Source: Vicinamibacterales bacterium (GTDB lineage Bacteria; Acidobacteriota; Vicinamibacteria; Vicinamibacterales; Fen-181). Taken from it: a DNA stretch of 55,606 nt. Positions 1-8,299 of the stretch are shown piece after piece. The stretch is taken from assembly GCA_036504215.1 (NCBI GenBank), contig DASXVO010000020.1:1-55606 (forward strand). The letters are read 5' to 3'. Each line of letters opens with the position of its first letter. Positions within the stretch are counted from its first letter, which is position 1. The notes below the pieces were generated by a model that saw only the letters and a program-made list of their open reading frames with translations, was not told where the DNA came from and ran no database searches. A program made the translations under genes and the position numbers.

Positions 1-500
1 CGGACGTACGCCGCAGCTCCGATGGCTGGCGGGTACTGGAACAGCAGCGTCTGGGCGTCAGGATCGTCGGCGTCGGGTTCCAGCTTCCATCGGTCGGTCG
101 AGGGCTGCAGGTGCCGGATCTCCTGTTCAAGCGCCGGGCCGAGTACCTGACGGATGTGGTGCTGCGACGCGAGCATCAGGGCTTCGAGCCGCTTTCCGCG
201 CTGCTTGTTGCTGGAAGCGCCCTCAGGAGCGAGAGCGCCGCCGAATCCCAGGAACTCGCGGTCGATGACGATGTCGATGTCCTCGGAGAAGCGCTCGATC
301 AGCTTCCAGCCCTTGGAGAGTGACGTACCGCCTTTGAATGTCAGGTGCGGCCCAGACGAGGGCAGGCGGAACAGGGTGCGGAGTGTCCAGCACACCCAGA
401 GGTCCTTCTCCACGCTGCCGGCGCTGAGCCCGAGTCGTCGGCCCGCCTCTTCGTAGATGACGCGCTGGCGTTCGATAGGCTGCGTGAGGAAAGCATCCAT
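1..500 (-). CDS. abiEii: AbiEii/AbiGii-type nucleotidyltransferase toxin (3' end outside window)
   Basis: Toxin half of a type IV (AbiE) toxin-antitoxin pair; the family is a DNA polymerase beta-fold nucleotidyltransferase acting in the cytoplasm. Reading from the ATG at 500-498, 166 codons are visible before the window edge. An EKD triplet lies at residues 31-33, the nucleotidyltransferase motif GGTSL at 57-61 and SEDIDI, carrying the metal-binding aspartates, at 72-77. The start overlaps the TGA of the upstream gene by one base (TGATG), so translation is coupled to the antitoxin, as expected for AbiE operons. The C-terminal part, which should hold the remaining motifs, is not in the window, so I cannot say whether the gene is intact. 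Family assignment rests on motifs plus operon context. Confidence 0.88.
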   Translation of the reverse strand, partial: MDAFLTQPIERQRVIYEEAGRRLGLSAGSVEKDLWVCWTLRTLFRLPSSGPHLTFKGGTSLSKGWKLIERFSEDIDIVIDREFLGFGGALAPEGASSNKQRGKRLEALMLASQHHIRQVLGPALEQEIRHLQPSTDRWKLEPDADDPDAQTLLFQYPPAIGAAAYV

Positions 501-1120
501 CACTGCACCGAGGAGGTCGCAACTCTGCGCATGACGTCGCCGACCCACGTGGGCGCGTAGCGGAGGTCCTGCTGAAGCTGGCGCTTGTCGGCGTCGGACA
601 GCCGGCGGCGGAGTGTCGCCACCACCTGGTCATCGACATGGTCCCGGCCGAGCCAGCGCACCGCCTGGATGACGGTACCGCTGATTCGGCCGGCTGTTGC
701 CATCTGCCGGGGCGTGGTGTGCCTCAGGATGATCTGCTGTCGGCCAAGCTGCACCCGACGTGACCGGCCGTCGGTCAGAAACGTGAGCCGGACGGGCACC
801 TGATCCGATAAGCCCAGGAGGTTCGCGGCGTGCGCCCCGCTCGCCTGGAGTCGCGCGCCGTCACGCCCGGCCAGGGCCGAGGCCACAGCGTCCGGCGAGG
901 GTGAGAGGTCGCCGAGGCGAGCGTCACGACGTGGCAGGTCGTAGACGCCACGGGCGAGCTTGCGGATCGTGCCGGCTCGGGCATTCCGGCTCAGGGCCAG
1001 ATCTACGGCGTTGCGCGGGCCGAGGTCGACGAAATCCGCGGGCGTAAAGACAGTCCCCGGCCCATGTCGGCGAATCCTCTCAAGCACCTGGGAGTCCACG
1101 GAGGCGGTCTGCTTGCCCAT
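500..1120 (-). CDS. abiEi: AbiEi-like antitoxin / DUF6088 family protein
   Basis: Predicted antitoxin and autorepressor of the downstream AbiEii toxin; 206 residues. The N-terminal part (about residues 1-60) has the family pattern of a short helical winged-helix-like segment containing GTVFTPADFVDLG and a LARGVYDLP turn, followed by the AbiEi C-terminal domain. In characterised AbiE systems AbiEi binds inverted repeats ahead of its own gene. I chose the ATG at 1120-1118, because the reading frame extends only 11 codons further to a TTG that lies inside a perfect palindrome. No good Shine-Dalgarno precedes the ATG, so the message may be leaderless or nearly so. The gene overlaps the next one by one base. 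Confidence 0.85.
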   Translation of the reverse strand: MGKQTASVDSQVLERIRRHGPGTVFTPADFVDLGPRNAVDLALSRNARAGTIRKLARGVYDLPRRDARLGDLSPSPDAVASALAGRDGARLQASGAHAANLLGLSDQVPVRLTFLTDGRSRRVQLGRQQIILRHTTPRQMATAGRISGTVIQAVRWLGRDHVDDQVVATLRRRLSDADKRQLQQDLRYAPTWVGDVMRRVATSSVQ

Positions 1121-1122
1121 TG

Positions 1123-1153
1123 TTGACAGAAATATTGGACGTATTTCTGTCAA
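1123..1153. promoter_or_regulatory. Perfect 12-bp inverted repeat, candidate AbiEi operator
   Basis: TTGACAGAAATA at 1123-1134 is repeated exactly in inverted orientation at 1142-1153, with a 7-base spacer. Each arm begins with TTGACA, a consensus -35 hexamer, so divergent promoters could both lie under the site. It ends 2 bases upstream of the abiEi ATG and faces the DUF4365 gene on the other side. AbiEi proteins are known to repress by binding inverted repeats; the assignment here is inference. Confidence 0.7.
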
Positions 1154-1288
1154 AAGTCCAGCACAACAGTGATCCCATGGTCAAAGCCGAGTGCTGCGGA
1201 CGAGCAGTGTGTCGATCAGCACGACCGGAGAGCGGCGAACGGGCGACCCTCTCGCTGCGTCGCCGCCTGGGATGGTTATGATAGGTCG

Positions 1289-2566
1289 ATGAGGCGCCCA
1301 GATCAGCATGAAACCGATGCTGCCGGTCAACGGCTGCTGCGCGCGGCGTTCGAGGGGTTCGGCTGGGTCGTGAACGCCATTGAGAACGATTACGGTGCTG
1401 ACTACGAGGTTGAGATCTTCGAAGGTGGCATATCCACCGGCGCCACCTTCAAGGTTCAACTGAAGAGTTCGGCCGCGACGCAGTACTCGTCTGATGGAAC
1501 GGTCGTCTCGCAGCCGATCCGGGTCGCAAACGCGAAGTACTTGATGCACGAACTCAGAGTTCCGCCTGTGGTCGTGCACTGCGACGTCACCGGGGGGCAT
1601 TCGTATTGGCTCCTGCCCCAGCTCGATGCTTCGGTCGTCGGCCGTCTAGATTCGCTCGACGACGACCAATCCGTCACTCTCCACCTCCCTGTCACCAATG
1701 AACTGCCTGCTTCCAAAGCCGCGTTCGTTGAAGCGCTCCAACGTGCAGACGCGGCGTTGTCTGTTCGCGCAGCCCGCAGAGTGCGACCAACGTTGGTGGC
1801 AGAACTGGACGAGGAGGTACTCGGGAGCGATGCAGACGATGCTATCCGGGCTTTCCAGTCTCACTCGGACGCTCTACGCCTGACGCAGGCGCACGGTCGC
1901 GCAGTCGCAGGAAACCTCGACAAGGCCGTCAGCTTGATCGACCAACTGCTGGAGGCTCCTGGAAGTGCTCTCGAGGACAAGTTCAAAGCGTGGCTGATCT
2001 GGGAGATGGCGGAACTGAATCGGCAGATTGCCGCCGGCCTCGGTGATCGGAGTCGTGTCGAGACCAGCGACCGGGTCGCCGGAGAACTCCAGGCACTGAC
2101 GAAAGATGGCACCACCCACCTCAAGTACTACGTGGCCGTGTTCGCGTTCGCTGCCCGCGTAAGCGCGCTGGCGCACGACGCACATGCTCTAGGGATGGCG
2201 GAACGAGTCGCGGTACAAGCAAGGGCCACGTTCCTATTGTCACGGCAACAGTTGGACCGTCGGCTTGACTTGACGCTCGCATGAAGCGCCCGAATCGTCA
2301 ATCGACTACTGCGAACGTGCCAAGCATGGGTGTTGCCAATGGCGTTATCTCGCCTGGCGATGTCGGTCGGAGTGGCATGCCTCAAGTTCGAGCAGGAAGG
2401 ACGCGAGGACGCGGTTCAGAGCTTGAAGACCTACGGTCTCGATCTGTGCAAGGCTGCCGGCAGGATCGAGAAGCTGACGCGGGATCGCGCACGGATGCGG
2501 CAGACTGTGGCCCTGTTCGCCACGATGACGATTCCGGCCTCTAAGCCCGTCAGCAGGCCAGGCTAG
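1289..2566 (+). pseudogene. DUF4365 (PD-(D/E)XK-like) protein interrupted by one in-frame TGA
   Basis: The first part (1289-2284, 331 residues) begins with a DUF4365 domain: a conserved N-terminal helix, then the nuclease-like core DYGADYEVEIF followed by FKVQLKSS, i.e. the D...QxK arrangement seen in PD-(D/E)XK folds. The rest is helical. At 2282-2284 a TGA stops the frame, but the same frame continues open for another 93 codons to a TAG at 2564-2566. That continuation is helical, rich in charged residues and looks like the natural C-terminus. I therefore read this as one gene of about 424 residues broken by a nonsense mutation; a functional shorter product is possible. The ATG at 1289 is preferred because the conserved domain begins there; an upstream extension to 1169 looks non-coding. 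The gene lies next to the AbiE pair, consistent with a defence role, but its function is unknown. Confidence 0.7.
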
Positions 2567-2817
2567 CTCGTCGTCCCGAGTGGCCGATTGAAGCCCCTAC
2601 GCCGCGCGCCTCAGGCCCTCGTTCTGCCGCAACCACCCGTCCAGCTGGTTCCAACTCCTGGAAATCAGGCTCACCACTTACATCAGCAAATTACGCGATT
2701 GCCGCTGGCGTCGAGGCTGGCTCTGTGTGCTCGACGACCACTTTGACGCCCAGTGGGTTCGGTTGACGGGCCACGATGGCGACCTCGGGGACGGCTGGCG
2801 AATCGTGCGGGTCGCGT
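2567..2817. other. 251-bp intergenic stretch with minus-strand coding-like remnants
   Basis: No complete gene. On the minus strand a reading frame ending near 2691 has strongly GC-biased third positions (ending TPAAIA-stop) and is out of frame with the neighbouring secreted-protein gene. A second short tail ends with RQNEGLRRAA and a stop near 2597. They look like the 3' ends of lost genes, but I cannot assign them to a family. Confidence 0.35.
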
Positions 2818-3732
2818 TCAGCGCGGTCCCACAGCCCACCACCCCGGGCCCTCCGCCGGCGTCCAATCGCCCCAGGCCAGCCGCTGCAACGCCCCGCCGC
2901 ACGCTCCGCTGCGGTACAGGTCGCGGACGTCCGCGAACCTCGCGCGGAAGCCGGTCCAGAGCTCGAGCTTCGCATCCGGCGGCCACCACCGACCCTCGGC
3001 CCTCTCTGCCTTCGACGTGGCCGCTCCCCGCTCCAGATCGTCCATTCGTCGCGCGAACGCCTGCCACGGGTCGCGGTCGGCTGAGACATCCGGCGACCGC
3101 CGGCCGTCCATGAACTCGGCTTCGACCGCGGCCCAGGACGACAGCGCCGCCTCGACGCCCTCCATATACATCGTGTTCCGTTCCTGCGCCCCCTTCGCGC
3201 GGGAGTCCGGGTAGGAGTCGTTGCCGTTCAGCCACTCGAGGTGGTGGGTCGTCTCGCGCCACAGCATCACGCGATCGGCTTTGGCGAGCCGGAGCTTCCT
3301 CAGATCGACCGGCACGTACAGGCTGGCTGCCATGGCCCCGTGAACTCCCACGTACGAGGCAAAGGAGTCCGTCGCCCACGTCATGGCCCGCGCCTCCGCG
3401 TATTTCTCGATCTTCAGCCTCGTTGACAGGCCCGAGCGGAGCTTGCCGACGTCCCCCAGCCGGGCGACCTTCGCAAGGCAGCGGCCATCGATCGACGAGA
3501 TGAGCGTCTCCACCGCATCCGCAACGTCCCCGGCCCTGCCGGCCGGTCTTGGCGCGGAGGTGGGCGGGGGAAGCAGGCGCGGCGTCGGGGCGTCCCGAAC
3601 GGGGCCGCTCTGCACGTCGTCGAGTCTTGAGGATCCGTCCTGGCCGCGAGCAGGAAGCCGCCCGGCAGCCGCAGGCATGGCGACAACTGAGAAGACCGCA
3701 GCGGCGAGCAGGGCGCCCCGGGTACCGGTCAT
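2818..3732 (-). CDS. Secreted hypothetical protein
   Basis: Encodes 304 residues. Starting at the ATG 3732-3730, preceded by GGGAGA at suitable spacing, the protein opens with a Sec signal peptide (MTGTRG, a hydrophobic AAAVFSVVAMPAAAG core, cleavage after about residue 23). A Pro/Arg-rich linker to about residue 70 follows, then a helical domain. The segment with ETTHHLEW is histidine-rich and superficially resembles a zinc site but lacks a clear HExxH. The C-terminus is rich in Trp and Gly. I do not recognise the family. It lies 116 bp downstream of another secreted-protein gene on the same strand and may be cotranscribed. Export is well supported; function is unknown. Confidence 0.75.
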   Translation of the reverse strand: MTGTRGALLAAAVFSVVAMPAAAGRLPARGQDGSSRLDDVQSGPVRDAPTPRLLPPPTSAPRPAGRAGDVADAVETLISSIDGRCLAKVARLGDVGKLRSGLSTRLKIEKYAEARAMTWATDSFASYVGVHGAMAASLYVPVDLRKLRLAKADRVMLWRETTHHLEWLNGNDSYPDSRAKGAQERNTMYMEGVEAALSSWAAVEAEFMDGRRSPDVSADRDPWQAFARRMDDLERGAATSKAERAEGRWWPPDAKLELWTGFRARFADVRDLYRSGACGGALQRLAWGDWTPAEGPGWWAVGPR

Positions 3733-3848
3733 CGTGTCTCCCGGGCGCGCGGGCCGTCGGGCCCGGCGCGCCACCATGCCAGCAGAGGAATGAAGCCGGG
3801 TCCCGCACCTGAGCAACCGGCCCGCTCCGAAACGAAGTCAGGCCGACG

Positions 3849-4814
3849 CTACTTCTTGTCAGGCTTGCGCGACCAGACGCCGGGGATGGCGCCGGTCAGC
3901 TCGTGCGTCACGTACTCGCGGCTGTGCTGCGAGAGGTGCGCGAGGGCGCTCGTCTGGTCCTGGAGCAGGTAGTATCCCTTGCCTGCTTCAACGCTCACCT
4001 GGAGGCCGCTCGTCCGCTTGCCAATCTGATCGACGACCAGGTATTCGCCCGGGTCGAGGTAGAAGAAGCCGTAGGTGCCGGCCTTGTTGACCAGCATCAC
4101 GCGGTCGTTGGCGTGCAGCTTCCGCTGGAACTCGAGCGGCTCGGCATGCTTCTTCCCGGCTTCCAGAGGGCAGACGACGACAATCAGCCCCTTGTCGGGT
4201 TTGAGCTCGGGAAGGGGATGGTTCGTCAGCTCGCCGTATTCGAAGTTGTGCTTCGAATCGCGGTCCTTGAGCTTGTCGATCCCGATTTCCTGCCCGGCCT
4301 TGAACTCCGCCATCGTCACCCGGTCGCCGAACGTCGCCTTCGCCTTCTCGATCACGGCCTTCGAGTCGTCCTTGCCCACCTCGACCACGTACATCTTCGG
4401 GGATCCGTCCGGTGCGGCGATCTCGATGCACATCCAGTAGTTCGCCACGGTGATGTCGGAGAGGATTCCGCCGGCCACGCCGCCCAGCTTGTCCCAGAAG
4501 CCGCCGCGCCTCGTGGTGGAGACGTCGAAGATCACCCGACGGACCTGGTCGTAGGTTCCTTCGAACGCCCGATCGCGCGCGCGCCGGCCGGCGTCGAACG
4601 TCAACTTCTTCGACGCGTCGTCGAAGGTCAGCTCGCCGTCGAAGTCGAGCAGCCGTGGGTCGGAGGCCTTGTGAGTTTCGAACCTGGTGACTTCAAACGC
4701 GTTGACTGGCTTCGGCGGCGCCGTGGCGGCCTTCTTGGGTTCCTGAGCGGCGGGCCGGCCGCACAGGATCAGCACGACGGCAATGAACGGGAGGACAGCT
4801 CGGTGAACGGTCAT
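3849..4814 (-). CDS. Secreted hypothetical protein with DUF2846-like C-terminal region
   Basis: Encodes 321 residues from the ATG at 4814-4812, which has AGGAGC just upstream. Residues 1-22 form a signal peptide (MTVHRAVLPFIAVVLILCG). The middle part is a beta-rich region with aspartate- and lysine-rich surface segments. The last third (about residues 215-310) contains the pattern PDKGLIVVV...LVNKAGTYGFFYLDPGEYLVV, which resembles DUF2846-type proteins of the envelope. In that family this part is a small beta-sandwich of unknown role. The protein ends in a charged KPDKK tail. It lies upstream of, and in line with, the secreted protein ending at 2818. Function unknown; envelope location is inferred from the signal peptide. 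Confidence 0.78.
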   Translation of the reverse strand: MTVHRAVLPFIAVVLILCGRPAAQEPKKAATAPPKPVNAFEVTRFETHKASDPRLLDFDGELTFDDASKKLTFDAGRRARDRAFEGTYDQVRRVIFDVSTTRRGGFWDKLGGVAGGILSDITVANYWMCIEIAAPDGSPKMYVVEVGKDDSKAVIEKAKATFGDRVTMAEFKAGQEIGIDKLKDRDSKHNFEYGELTNHPLPELKPDKGLIVVVCPLEAGKKHAEPLEFQRKLHANDRVMLVNKAGTYGFFYLDPGEYLVVDQIGKRTSGLQVSVEAGKGYYLLQDQTSALAHLSQHSREYVTHELTGAIPGVWSRKPDKK

Positions 4815-5455
4815 GACTGCTCCTTTGACGAGGCGCGCAACGAACCGCCGGATGACGGCGATCAGATCGTCGACGACGCGATAGAACCGGGGCGACGCGA
4901 AACAGACGAACGAACGGATTGGAGAAGGGAGGCCCGAGACCCGCGCCATTCTCTGTTGCGGCCGGCCCGGTGTCAACGGCGGAGCGGGATTCGCCTGGCG
5001 TACTTCTCGGCCTGCGGCTTGGCTGCGAAGCGGGGCATCAAGGAGAGTCGCGACGGCCTCACGCCTGAACCCGCGCGGCAACTGTCTCGATCAGAAGCCA
5101 TCGGCGGCCGAGGCGCCCCCCGATCGGGTACGTGAAGGTCGGCGCATTCAGCGGAAGCGGCGGAGCAGCCGTGCAGTTCGCCGTCGCAAGCCAGGACGAC
5201 GTCAGGCGGGCCGACAGGCCGGATCTCACCGGCTGGATAGTCGATCTCCGCGAGCGGGCTCGTCGGCTCACGGGTCGGGCTGGCGTGCCAGGACTCCGGA
5301 CAGGCGTTCCCAGATGAAGGCGAGGGCGAGCTGAACTCCTGCTACCATCGAGCCATGGCCGAGACGAGCGTCGGCAGGAGGCGGTGCGACGGCCACGATC
5401 CGGCTGCTCTGCAGCGCACGACGGCGCGTACTCACGTGAGCCGCAACTCGAGGAC
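4815..5455. other. Intergenic region without a supportable gene
   Basis: About 640 bases upstream of the secreted-protein gene. Short open frames exist on both strands but none has a convincing ribosome-binding site together with a consistent codon bias. The promoter of the gene starting at 4814 should lie here, but I see no clear -35/-10 pair. The right part merges into a decayed nucleotidyltransferase fragment. Confidence 0.4.
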
Positions 5456-5644
5456 CTCGCCCGACTCGGCCGGGCACCGAACGTCCACCATGTCCGCTGC
5501 GTGCTGATCGGCGGGTTTGCCGTGATCGCGCACGGCGGTGCGCGCACCATCAAGGACATCGACCTCCTCGTCGATCCGTCTCCAGACAACGTCGCCAGGG
5601 TCCGCGAAGCCCTTCAGATCCTCGAAGACCAGTCCGCTCGGTGA
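5456..5644 (+). pseudogene. Remnant of a small nucleotidyltransferase (antitoxin/MNT-like)
   Basis: The frame encodes VRCVLIGGFAVIAHGGAR, then TIKDIDLLVD and SPDNVARVREAL. This is the N-terminal half of nucleotidyltransferase-fold proteins: the GG motif, then the D-x-D metal site in a KDIDLLVD strand. The sequence before VRCVLIGG does not look like a normal start and the frame closes with a TGA after QSAR, far short of a complete domain of about 150-200 residues. The following 180 bases show no continuation in another frame. I interpret it as a truncated relic, possibly from the same class of mobile TA/defence genes as at the left edge of the window. Confidence 0.65.
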
Positions 5645-5832
5645 AGGCGCTCGGGCCTGGTTCGCCGATCTCCCGATCGGACAGCGCCGGCGCGGCCTGG
5701 TGGAGCCGACTGCAGGCCCCCACGGTCCAGGTGCAGAATAGAGCTGTGTAACATCGACAGCGCACGAGGCACATGACAGGGTGCGGTTCGTCTGTCGTCG
5801 GATCCCTTTGCCGCCGTTCAGGAGTGCGTTCG

Positions 5833-7887
5833 ATGAACAAGGGATGGTTCGGTTTGATGCTGGTCGCCGTCGCGGCGGCGCCCGCGATGTCGACGATCGC
5901 CGCGCAGCAGGCGGGCAGGGAGCGCGTGGTGCTCGACGTGTTCGTGTCGGATCGGACGGACAGGCCGACGACCGGTCTTGGCGCGCAGGACTTCGAGGTC
6001 GTCACGGCCGGCGTCCGCCGCACCATTCTCGCGGCCGACGCGACCGGCACGCCGCAGACCATCGTCATCGTCGTGGACGAGGGCAGCTTCGTCCACGGAT
6101 CGGAGAAGCCGTTCTCGAACGCCGGGTCGAAGCTCGTCGATCGCCTGGACCCCACGAACCGAGTGGCGCTCGTGACGCTGCCGCAGCCGCGCGGACCGCT
6201 GTCACTGGCGACCGACCGCACTCCCATTCGCAAGACACTCGGCAAACTGGCAGGCCGCGCCGCCTCCGTCGACATGGCGGCACGCCGCGACGACGGGTCG
6301 GCCGGCCAGCCCCCGCTCGCTGACGCGAATGCCCAGACGGGCCGCGCGTCGAACCAGCCGGTCGATGCGCAGCGTCTCGCGCTCGGCACCTACGCCCGCG
6401 AAACGTCCGCCACCGACGTCCGCGAGCCCTCGCTCGAGGCGCTCGCCATCCTGCTCGACGCCCTGCGCGGAGCCCCGGGCCCGAAACAGATCGTGCTGCT
6501 ATCGGCCGGCATGGTCGAGACGGATCCCGTGCGCGACGAACGGCGCACGATCGGACGCCGCAACCTCCTGCAGACGCTCGAGCGCGCCGCCGTCGAGTCG
6601 CGCACGACCATCCACGTGCTGGGCCTCGCCTCGGCCTCGGGGCCCGCGATGGGGTGGACCGAGTTGGAGCAGCTCGCGGCATCGACCGGCGGCGTCCTCA
6701 CATCAGCGGGCCGAAAGCTCGACGAGCCGGTGAACCGGCTCGTGCGCGCCCTGTCGCCCCCCTACCTGCTGACGCTCGCGCCCGCCGCGATTGACGACCA
6801 GGCGGGGCCACACGTTCTGCAGGTGACGATTGCGCGGCCCGACCTCGAGCTTCGCGCGCCGCGACGGTACACGGTCCACCGCGAATTGGCACCCGCCGCG
6901 CCGCCCGCTTCCTCCCCTTCCCCCGCTCCGCTGGCTTCGCCTTCAGCGCCGGGAAGACCGCCGGCAGCTCCGCCTCCAGCCGAGCCGGCGACGATGGCCA
7001 GATCATCCGTCGCCGCCGCCGCCGGGCCGCCAGTCTCGGGGGCCGCGATTTCCCGAGGTGTCGTCACCGGTGAGCCGGAACTCGACGCGGTGCTGGCACG
7101 AAGCCTCGAATACCTCATCCGCTACCGCAGGGCCATCGCAAACGTCGTCGCGGAGGAGGAGTATTTCCAGACGCTGACCGGAACGCAGGTCAACGGCTCC
7201 AACCGACAGCTCCGCCGGACGCGATCGGACTTCCTGATGGTGACGGTCGCGAACGGCACTGGCTGGATCCCGTTCCGCGATGTCTTCGAGGTGGATGGGA
7301 AGAAGGTCCGCGACCGGGACGACCGGTTGCGCAGGCTCTTCCTCGAGACGCCGGCCACGGCCATCGACGCCGCGCAGCAGGTGCGGGCCGAGGCGGCTCG
7401 GTACAACCTCGGACGGTCCACGCGCAACATCAACGTGCCGATGCAGCCGCTCCTGTTCCTGGCGTCCGACGTCGCCTCGCGGTTCCGCTTCCGTCGCGGC
7501 GGCGTCGAGACGGTGGAGAACATCGTCGCGTGGCGGGTGGACTTCGAGGAGGTCGCGCGGCCGACGCTCATTCGCGGTCAATCGAACGCGGACGTGCCAA
7601 GCTCGGGCAGCTACTGGCTCGAGCCGTCCACGGGCCGCGTCCTCAAGACCCTGCTACGCGCGAGACATCCCGGCTACACACCGAGCGACCCGGGCCTCAC
7701 GATGGAAACCACCGTCGTCTACCGGAAGAGCGCGGCGCTCGACCTCTGGGTGCCGGCCGAGATGCACGAATGGTACACCCAGCGTTTCGAGCGGCTCGAG
7801 GCACACGCGACCTACTCGAACTTCCGCGTATTCCAGGTCGAGACGAGCAGCGAGGTCGTCGTGCCCAAGAAGACGCCCGCGCCCTGA
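5833..7887 (+). CDS. Secreted VWFA-related domain protein (acidobacterial type)
   Basis: Encodes 684 residues from the ATG at 5833, preceded by AGGAG at good spacing. Residues 1-25 form a signal peptide ending APAMSTIAA. Residues about 30-330 form the VWFA-related fold common in Acidobacteriota: an opening strand RVVLDVFVSD, the DFEVVTAGVRR segment, then a von Willebrand-type core where IVIVVDEGSF takes the place of the MIDAS strand (only a partial DxSxS). A Pro/Ala-rich linker (about 355-390) leads to a C-terminal beta-rich domain (about 420-684) with conserved Trp/Arg. Such proteins are extracytoplasmic and of unknown function, proposed to act in protein-protein binding. No partner gene is adjacent, and the gene is followed by a hairpin. 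Confidence 0.85.
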   Translation: MNKGWFGLMLVAVAAAPAMSTIAAQQAGRERVVLDVFVSDRTDRPTTGLGAQDFEVVTAGVRRTILAADATGTPQTIVIVVDEGSFVHGSEKPFSNAGSKLVDRLDPTNRVALVTLPQPRGPLSLATDRTPIRKTLGKLAGRAASVDMAARRDDGSAGQPPLADANAQTGRASNQPVDAQRLALGTYARETSATDVREPSLEALAILLDALRGAPGPKQIVLLSAGMVETDPVRDERRTIGRRNLLQTLERAAVESRTTIHVLGLASASGPAMGWTELEQLAASTGGVLTSAGRKLDEPVNRLVRALSPPYLLTLAPAAIDDQAGPHVLQVTIARPDLELRAPRRYTVHRELAPAAPPASSPSPAPLASPSAPGRPPAAPPPAEPATMARSSVAAAAGPPVSGAAISRGVVTGEPELDAVLARSLEYLIRYRRAIANVVAEEEYFQTLTGTQVNGSNRQLRRTRSDFLMVTVANGTGWIPFRDVFEVDGKKVRDRDDRLRRLFLETPATAIDAAQQVRAEAARYNLGRSTRNINVPMQPLLFLASDVASRFRFRRGGVETVENIVAWRVDFEEVARPTLIRGQSNADVPSSGSYWLEPSTGRVLKTLLRARHPGYTPSDPGLTMETTVVYRKSAALDLWVPAEMHEWYTQRFERLEAHATYSNFRVFQVETSSEVVVPKKTPAP

Positions 7888-7917
7888 CCCGTTCTTCCGT
7901 CCTCGGGGCGAGTCTGG

Positions 7918-8037
7918 GTGAGCCAGGTCGCCCGGCTGCAGTTCGATCGGCTGCGCGCCCGGTCACCCATCGTCGTGCTCGATGAACTGCACGAGTACCC
8001 GACGTGGAAGACGCTCCTGGACGGTTTCTGCGATACC
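7918..8037 (+). pseudogene. Fragment of an AAA ATPase of the DUF4143 group
   Basis: The frame reads RSPIVVLDELHEYP followed by TWKTLLDGFCDT. This matches the Walker B region and the following helix of the large family of ATP-binding proteins with a C-terminal DUF4143, where the form is FDEIHKYPxWKxxLKGxxD. Neither the Walker A part nor the C-terminal part is present within 400 bases on either side, so this is a short relic of a once complete gene of about 400 codons. After 8040 another frame (to about 8210) shows some coding character, but I cannot identify it. Confidence 0.65.
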
Positions 8038-8233
8038 TCCAAGCTGTGGGCGAGGATCTGCCGGCCATTTGCCGCGCGGCGGGCATGGTCGAGAACGTTC
8101 AGCACCAGCAGATCGAGCGTGCCCAGGGGGAGGCCGGTCTTGTCGGCTGGCGGCCTGCGGTTCTCTTCTTCAGCGTGTCGATAGGAACAGAAGGTTCCAT
8201 GAGAAGCTGAGACCGAGAGAGTCCTGAGACAGG

Positions 8234-8266
8234 AAGGGCGGAGTCACCGCGAGGTGCTCCGCCCTT
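8234..8266. terminator. Strong hairpin with GCGA tetraloop between convergent genes
   Basis: AAGGGCGGAG at 8234-8243 pairs perfectly with CTCCGCCCTT at 8257-8266. Inside it CACC (8245-8248) pairs with GGTG (8253-8256), leaving a single bulged T and a GCGA (GNRA) loop. It lies 34 bases beyond the stop of the minus-strand coiled-coil gene and 347 bases beyond the plus-strand VWFA gene. There is no long U tract, so it may act as a weak intrinsic terminator or as a 3' RNA stabiliser. Confidence 0.65.
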
Positions 8267-8299
8267 GGTCTGCCGCGTGGCGCGGGTCCCGCGACTCGG

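Noticed and set aside
2591-2690. Insertion-sequence transposase tail
   Set aside because: The short minus-strand tail ending GLRRAA is too small and I see no terminal inverted repeats or DDE motifs to support an IS.
3300-3420. HH-containing segment of the secreted protein as a zinc peptidase site
   Set aside because: ETTHHLEW lacks the HExxH spacing and no third ligand could be placed, so no peptidase call was made.
3903-5135. Long plus-strand open frame antisense to the DUF2846-like gene
   Set aside because: High-GC shadow frame: composition is Leu/Val/Arg/Glu-rich without any motif, and the minus strand has a signal peptide, a ribosome-binding site and family-like sequence.
8234-8266. The hairpin as part of a CRISPR or attachment site
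   Set aside because: Only one copy is seen and no spacers, integrase or tRNA gene adjoin; a terminator-like role between convergent genes is simpler.
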